NCBI GenBank assembly: GCA_903903205.1
Contig: CAIUXU010000160.1
Coordinates: 1-9,568 of the forward strand
Length of the DNA stretch: 9,568 nt
Origin: an uncultured Syntrophobacterales bacterium
Lineage (GTDB): Bacteria > Desulfobacterota > Syntrophia > Syntrophales > UBA5619
Direction of reading: 5' to 3'
Below are positions 6,860 through 9,568 of the stretch, piece after piece. The position numbers and the translations under genes were made by a program. The notes beneath the pieces were generated by a model. It saw nothing but the letters and a program-made list of their open reading frames with translations. It was not told the origin of the DNA and did not search any database. Numbering within the stretch: the first letter of the stretch is position 1; each line of letters begins with the position of its first letter.

Positions 6860-7792
6860 ATGGACAAGAAAGTAACCGTCGTCGGCGCAGGGAATGTGGG
6901 CGCGACCGCGGCGCAGCGTCTCTGCGAAAAAGCGTTGTGCGATGTGGTGCTCGTGGACATCATCGAAGGGGTGCCGCAGGGCAAGGCCCTTGATCTGACG
7001 GAGGCGGCGCCCGTTGAGAAGCACGACGCTCATCTGATCGGCACCAACAGCTATGCAGACACCAAAGATTCGGATATCGTCATCATTACCGCCGGCATCC
7101 CGCGGAAGCCGGGGATGAGCCGGGATGACCTGCTGGCGACGAACAAGAAGATCATGACGGTCGTGACCGAGCAGGTGGTGAAGTACTCCCCCAATGCTAC
7201 CCTGATCATCGTTAGCAATCCCCTCGATGCGATGTGCCATGTCGCCCATGACGTCAGCGGCTTCCCCAAAAACCGCGTGATCGGCATGGCGGGTGTGCTT
7301 GATTCGGCCCGTTTTCGTTCCTTCATCTCCATGGAACTGAATGTCTCTGTCGAAAACATCCATGCCTTCGTCCTCGGCGGACACGGGGATACGATGGTGC
7401 CGCTGCCCCGTTACTCGACTGTGGCCGGTATTCCGATCACGGAATTGATCCCGAAGGAGCGCCTGGATGCGATCGTGACCCGGACCCGGAATGGTGGAGC
7501 AGAGATCGTCAGTCTGCTCAAGACGGGGAGCGCCTTCTACGCGCCGGCCTCCTCGGCGGTGGAGATGGCAGAGTCCATCCTGAAGGACCGCAAGAAGATC
7601 CTGGCCTGCGCCGCCTATCTGGATGGCGAGTACGGAATCAATGGGCTGTTCATCGGCGTGCCCGTGAAGCTGGGCAAGGGTGGTATCGAGGAGATCATCC
7701 AGATCAAACTGACCACCGAAGAAGACGCCGCGCTGAAGAAGTCGGCGGCAGCGGTGCAGGAGCTCGTTGACACGATGAAGAAGATGGCGTAA
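6860..7792 (+). CDS. mdh: NAD-dependent malate dehydrogenase (LDH-like type)
   Basis: This enzyme oxidises malate to oxaloacetate with NAD, or runs in reverse in reductive or fermentative metabolism; it is cytoplasmic. The 310-residue length is typical of the LDH-like MDH group. The Rossmann glycine motif is VGAGNVGATAA (8-18), and D33 in LVD should bind the NAD ribose. The substrate loop ITAGIPRKPGMSRDDLL carries R82 and R88; an arginine rather than glutamine at the first of these marks malate over lactate specificity. N120, D148 and R151 (VLDSAR) and the catalytic H175 in GGHGDTMVPL complete the active site. The ATG at 6860 follows AGGAGGAGG (6848-6856), an excellent ribosome site. In-frame codons upstream, including an ATG at 6845, are rejected because that site would lie inside the coding region. 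It is divergent from glmM and stands alone before a strong terminator. Confidence 0.95.
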   Translation: MDKKVTVVGAGNVGATAAQRLCEKALCDVVLVDIIEGVPQGKALDLTEAAPVEKHDAHLIGTNSYADTKDSDIVIITAGIPRKPGMSRDDLLATNKKIMTVVTEQVVKYSPNATLIIVSNPLDAMCHVAHDVSGFPKNRVIGMAGVLDSARFRSFISMELNVSVENIHAFVLGGHGDTMVPLPRYSTVAGIPITELIPKERLDAIVTRTRNGGAEIVSLLKTGSAFYAPASSAVEMAESILKDRKKILACAAYLDGEYGINGLFIGVPVKLGKGGIEEIIQIKLTTEEDAALKKSAAAVQELVDTMKKMA

Positions 7793-7813
7793 CGGCTATC
7801 TAAAGTTTTAGCA

Positions 7814-7854
7814 GAAAAGGGCCTTCCCGTCGCTTGGGAGGGCCCTTTTCTTTT
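7814..7854 (+). terminator. Strong intrinsic terminator after mdh
   Basis: A 15-base arm GAAAAGGGCCTTCCC (7814-7828) pairs with GGGAGGGCCCTTTTC (7836-7850), with one G-U wobble and a 7-base loop. A T-rich run TTTTCTTTT (7846-7854) ends it. It begins 22 bases after the mdh stop, so mdh is probably the last gene of its transcript. The reverse strand has fewer Ts after the stem and would be a weaker terminator. Confidence 0.92.
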
Positions 7855-7915
7855 GGTTCCTGGCTTATGGATATGCATCTAAAGAAAGTGCCTTTTGCCG
7901 AAGCATGTCGGATTG

Positions 7916-7981
7916 TTACGAGATCATGGTATTGCGCATGGCCTCGCGGGCCTTCCCGATGTCGCCGGTGATCTCGCCGAC
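7916..7981 (-). pseudogene. Possible decayed 3' end of an unknown gene
   Basis: On the minus strand a 21-codon frame reads VGEITGDIGKAREAMRNTMI then S and a TAA stop. Twenty of its 21 codons end in G or C, like the housekeeping genes here and unlike the AT-rich bases on both sides. The amino acids (acidic, alanine and arginine, helix-like) look like a protein C-terminus. The frame runs only a few implausible codons further upstream to a TGA at 8009-8011, and there is no start codon with a ribosome site. The likeliest reading is a leftover from a deletion or rearrangement. I do not recognise the family. The rest of the gap 7793-8033 holds two terminators and nothing else I can support. Confidence 0.35.
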
Positions 7982-7986
7982 ACATT

Positions 7987-8014
7987 GGAATAAACGATGA
8001 CGGAAACATCATCG
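7987..8014 (-). terminator. Probable terminator of the M23 lipoprotein gene
   Basis: On the minus strand CGATGATG (8007-8014) pairs with CGTCATCG (7995-8002) around a TTTC loop, with one G-U wobble, followed by TTTATT. It begins 20 bases after the stop of the M23 gene. The T run is short and broken, so termination may be partial. Confidence 0.45.
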
Positions 8015-8033
8015 GATGGTTTATCCAGGTTCT

Positions 8034-9239
8034 TTAAGGGAACCGGACAATAGCCCAGTTCTCTGTCAGCTTGTTCTGCTGGGGTACCGGTTGGGAGGAA
8101 AAGGTTATAAAATCGCCAAATTCCGACCAGTATTTCTGGCTGGTATAATCCGGCGAGGAAGTTCTGCTATCTAAAAGTGCATGGTTGAAATTGGCGATTA
8201 TGTCAAATGAACGGAAAACAAAAGGATACCCCTCACCGCCCATGATGATCGGTTTACCCGTCACTACTTCAAAATGGAGGTGCGGGATATCAGACTGGCC
8301 GCTGTTTCCCAAGAGAGCAATTACCTGCCCTTCTTTCACCGTGTCGCCCTTCTTTACCCGGATTGATCCGGGAATGGTATGTACATAGCAGGCATACTTG
8401 TTATTTCCGATATCGATAACCACGTTGTTGCCGGGGCCTGTCGCAAAACTGAACGGCGGCACTTTATAGATCCCATTATCCGGCAAATCGTCGCGCAGAT
8501 CGACGACTGTGCCGTCAGCAACCGCCAACAGCTCCTTGCCATATCCTGGATAGCTTTTGGTAAGATTCACGTCCCCCTGGACAGCCTGCCCTGTAACCGG
8601 GTCAATGTAAAACCAGTCTTGTGCATACCGCTGGTCAACCGTTGTCACACCGTTTATTGTGACCGGCATGAGGAAATGATGGGTTGTTGGTTCAGTCGTC
8701 TCCATGGCCACCCAGCCCGCTCCACGCATCGGCGGACCGATGACTACCGGTTGGAGCTCCTTTCTCACGGTAACCTCGCCGCCGGTAATACTCAACGGGG
8801 GAAGTCCGCTGGCAGTCTGGTTGAGTGTGAGGCGGTGGACGAGCCTGTTCGGCACGGCATCAGGGTTGACCTTGAACCAGATTGAGATACGGGGGACGCT
8901 CAATTTAAGGGTGCCGCTCATTATCTCTTCTGCGGTTGGCGGAGGATTGGATACCGGCATAAAGGTCTTGGCAAATACCGCTGTATTCGGTGTGTAGATG
9001 GTCTTTCCGGTATCCGGGTCGATGACCTCGATCTTTTCCGGTACGAGTGAACTATTCCCCGGGATTTCGAGCTCAAGTTCATAGGCAATGTTGACGCCAC
9101 CCGTGCTGGCGACCGGAACGGGTGCGACCGGATTGGTCATTTTCACCGCTGGTGTTTCAACGGACGAATATGTGCATCCGGCAACAAGGATTACTGAAAT
9201 TGCGATAATGCTGATAAGGGCTGAGCGTGTCGCTGGCAT
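8034..9239 (-). CDS. M23-family (LytM-type) peptidase, predicted lipoprotein
   Basis: This 401-residue protein is predicted to be exported, lipid-anchored and to act on, or bind, cell-wall peptide cross-links. Residues 5-20 form a hydrophobic signal, and the lipobox VAGC places the lipidated cysteine at C22. A proline- and valine-rich linker follows (~30-46), then a beta-rich region of unknown type (~50-165). The peptidase domain covers ~180-330. Expected zinc ligands are H187 or H188 in TTHHFLMPV, D208 in QRYAQDW, and H322 in PHLHFEV; H287 (CYVH) and H320 would assist catalysis. GKELLAVADGTVV and VKEGQVIALLGNSGQS are the usual M23 beta-hairpin segments. All key residues appear present, so it may be active rather than a degenerate scaffold. 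The ATG at 9239 follows GGAAGG (9248-9253) with 8 bases between. The gene is less GC-rich by eye than purL. Substrate and partner are unknown. Confidence 0.9.
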   Translation of the reverse strand: MPATRSALISIIAISVILVAGCTYSSVETPAVKMTNPVAPVPVASTGGVNIAYELELEIPGNSSLVPEKIEVIDPDTGKTIYTPNTAVFAKTFMPVSNPPPTAEEIMSGTLKLSVPRISIWFKVNPDAVPNRLVHRLTLNQTASGLPPLSITGGEVTVRKELQPVVIGPPMRGAGWVAMETTEPTTHHFLMPVTINGVTTVDQRYAQDWFYIDPVTGQAVQGDVNLTKSYPGYGKELLAVADGTVVDLRDDLPDNGIYKVPPFSFATGPGNNVVIDIGNNKYACYVHTIPGSIRVKKGDTVKEGQVIALLGNSGQSDIPHLHFEVVTGKPIIMGGEGYPFVFRSFDIIANFNHALLDSRTSSPDYTSQKYWSEFGDFITFSSQPVPQQNKLTENWAIVRFP

Positions 9240-9256
9240 AGTGAAAACCTTCCGAT

Positions 9257-9283
9257 TGTTGAATTACAGGATATGTTGAATTA
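9257..9283. repeat. 10-base direct repeat upstream of the M23 gene
   Basis: TGTTGAATTA occurs at 9257-9266 and again at 9274-9283, 17 bases apart. It lies just upstream of the ribosome site of the M23 gene, where a promoter or operator is expected. Tandem sites like this can bind a response regulator, but the match to any known box is not established. Confidence 0.5.
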
Positions 9284-9360
9284 AGATGATCCATCCTTCC
9301 TTTTTCGTGGTAGAAGCATATGGGACTGTTTATGCCTGTTTCTCCTGTTATTGCATATAT

Positions 9361-9568
9361 TTAATTTATTGTATTGGCTCCACTCTCCCCGGGGTTTTCG
9401 GGAGGGGGAGGAATAGAGGCCGGGGCTTGAACTGGAGTTGGTGGCTGAACAGGGGGTTCGTACCCGCCTGTATTGCCGGCAACAGGAAAGGATGGGGCCG
9501 CTTTCCATCCCTGGTGTGTCCCGAAACGAGTGATCAGGACTGACCCCAGGCCGAGGACAATTGCGATT
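9361..9568 (-). CDS. C-terminal part of an unknown membrane protein with proline-rich tail (start outside window)
   Basis: A minus-strand frame enters from the right edge (first full codon at 9567) and runs 68 codons to a TAA at 9361-9363. It starts IAIVLGLGSVLITRFG, which looks like the end of a membrane-spanning segment. A tail of about 50 residues follows, increasingly rich in proline (PPVQPPTPVQAPASIPPPPE). Tails like this usually cross the periplasm or bind partner proteins. The opposite strand also has a short open frame here, but its product is not protein-like. I do not recognise the family; with only the end visible, a topology cannot be fixed. The gene lies 121 bases upstream of the M23 lipoprotein on the same strand and could share a transcript or function with it. 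Confidence 0.55.
   Translation of the reverse strand, partial: IAIVLGLGSVLITRFGTHQGWKAAPSFPVAGNTGGYEPPVQPPTPVQAPASIPPPPENPGESGANTIN

Noticed and set aside
6593..7384. A 263-residue minus-strand open frame opposite mdh
   Set aside because: It overlaps both the glmM start and the mdh coding region, and its product is histidine- and arginine-rich with no family character.
7800..8012. A 70-residue minus-strand frame between mdh and the M23 gene
   Set aside because: It runs through both terminator hairpins and its product is not protein-like. The better coding signal here is in a different frame (7916-7981).
9286..9543. An 85-residue plus-strand frame at the right end
   Set aside because: It has no good ribosome site and its product has odd composition. 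The minus-strand frame in the same bases gives a membrane segment and an ordered proline-rich tail.

Overview
The window reads as a GC-rich chromosomal segment of a Gram-negative, probably anaerobic bacterium. The best guess is the former Deltaproteobacteria (Syntrophus- or Geobacter-like Desulfobacterota). That guess rests on the ~1000-residue PurL with a separate PurQ, the GlmM with an RYSGT phosphate-binding loop, the LDH-like malate dehydrogenase and a lipoprotein-type M23 peptidase; it is an inference, not a database match. Most of the window is housekeeping. I found no CRISPR array, insertion sequence, tRNA or rRNA, and nothing that makes a clear undescribed system.

Left end (1-1353): a CYTH-domain triphosphatase, cut by the window edge, is divergent from a complete LysR-family regulator. 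Their promoters overlap in a 91-base AT-rich gap, so the regulator probably controls both itself and the CYTH gene.

Centre (1408-6650, minus strand): glmM, purL and purQ form a three-gene cluster in that order of transcription. GlmM makes glucosamine-1-phosphate for peptidoglycan and LPS. PurL and PurQ make FGAM in de novo purine synthesis, with PurQ supplying ammonia from glutamine. The PurL N-terminus looks like fused PurS-type repeats, which would explain why no purS lies nearby. The cluster converges on lysR with only 54 bases between them.

Right centre (6651-7854): a 209-base divergent gap separates glmM from mdh. It carries a nested set of inverted repeats that could form alternative hairpins. 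mdh is a complete NAD-dependent malate dehydrogenase followed by a strong intrinsic terminator.

Right end (7855-9568): this part is less GC-rich by eye. It holds a short stretch that looks like the decayed 3' end of a gene, a probable minus-strand terminator, an M23 (LytM-type) lipoprotein peptidase preceded by a 10-base direct repeat, and the proline-rich C-terminus of a membrane protein that runs off the window. It looks more accessory than the rest and probably concerns the cell envelope.
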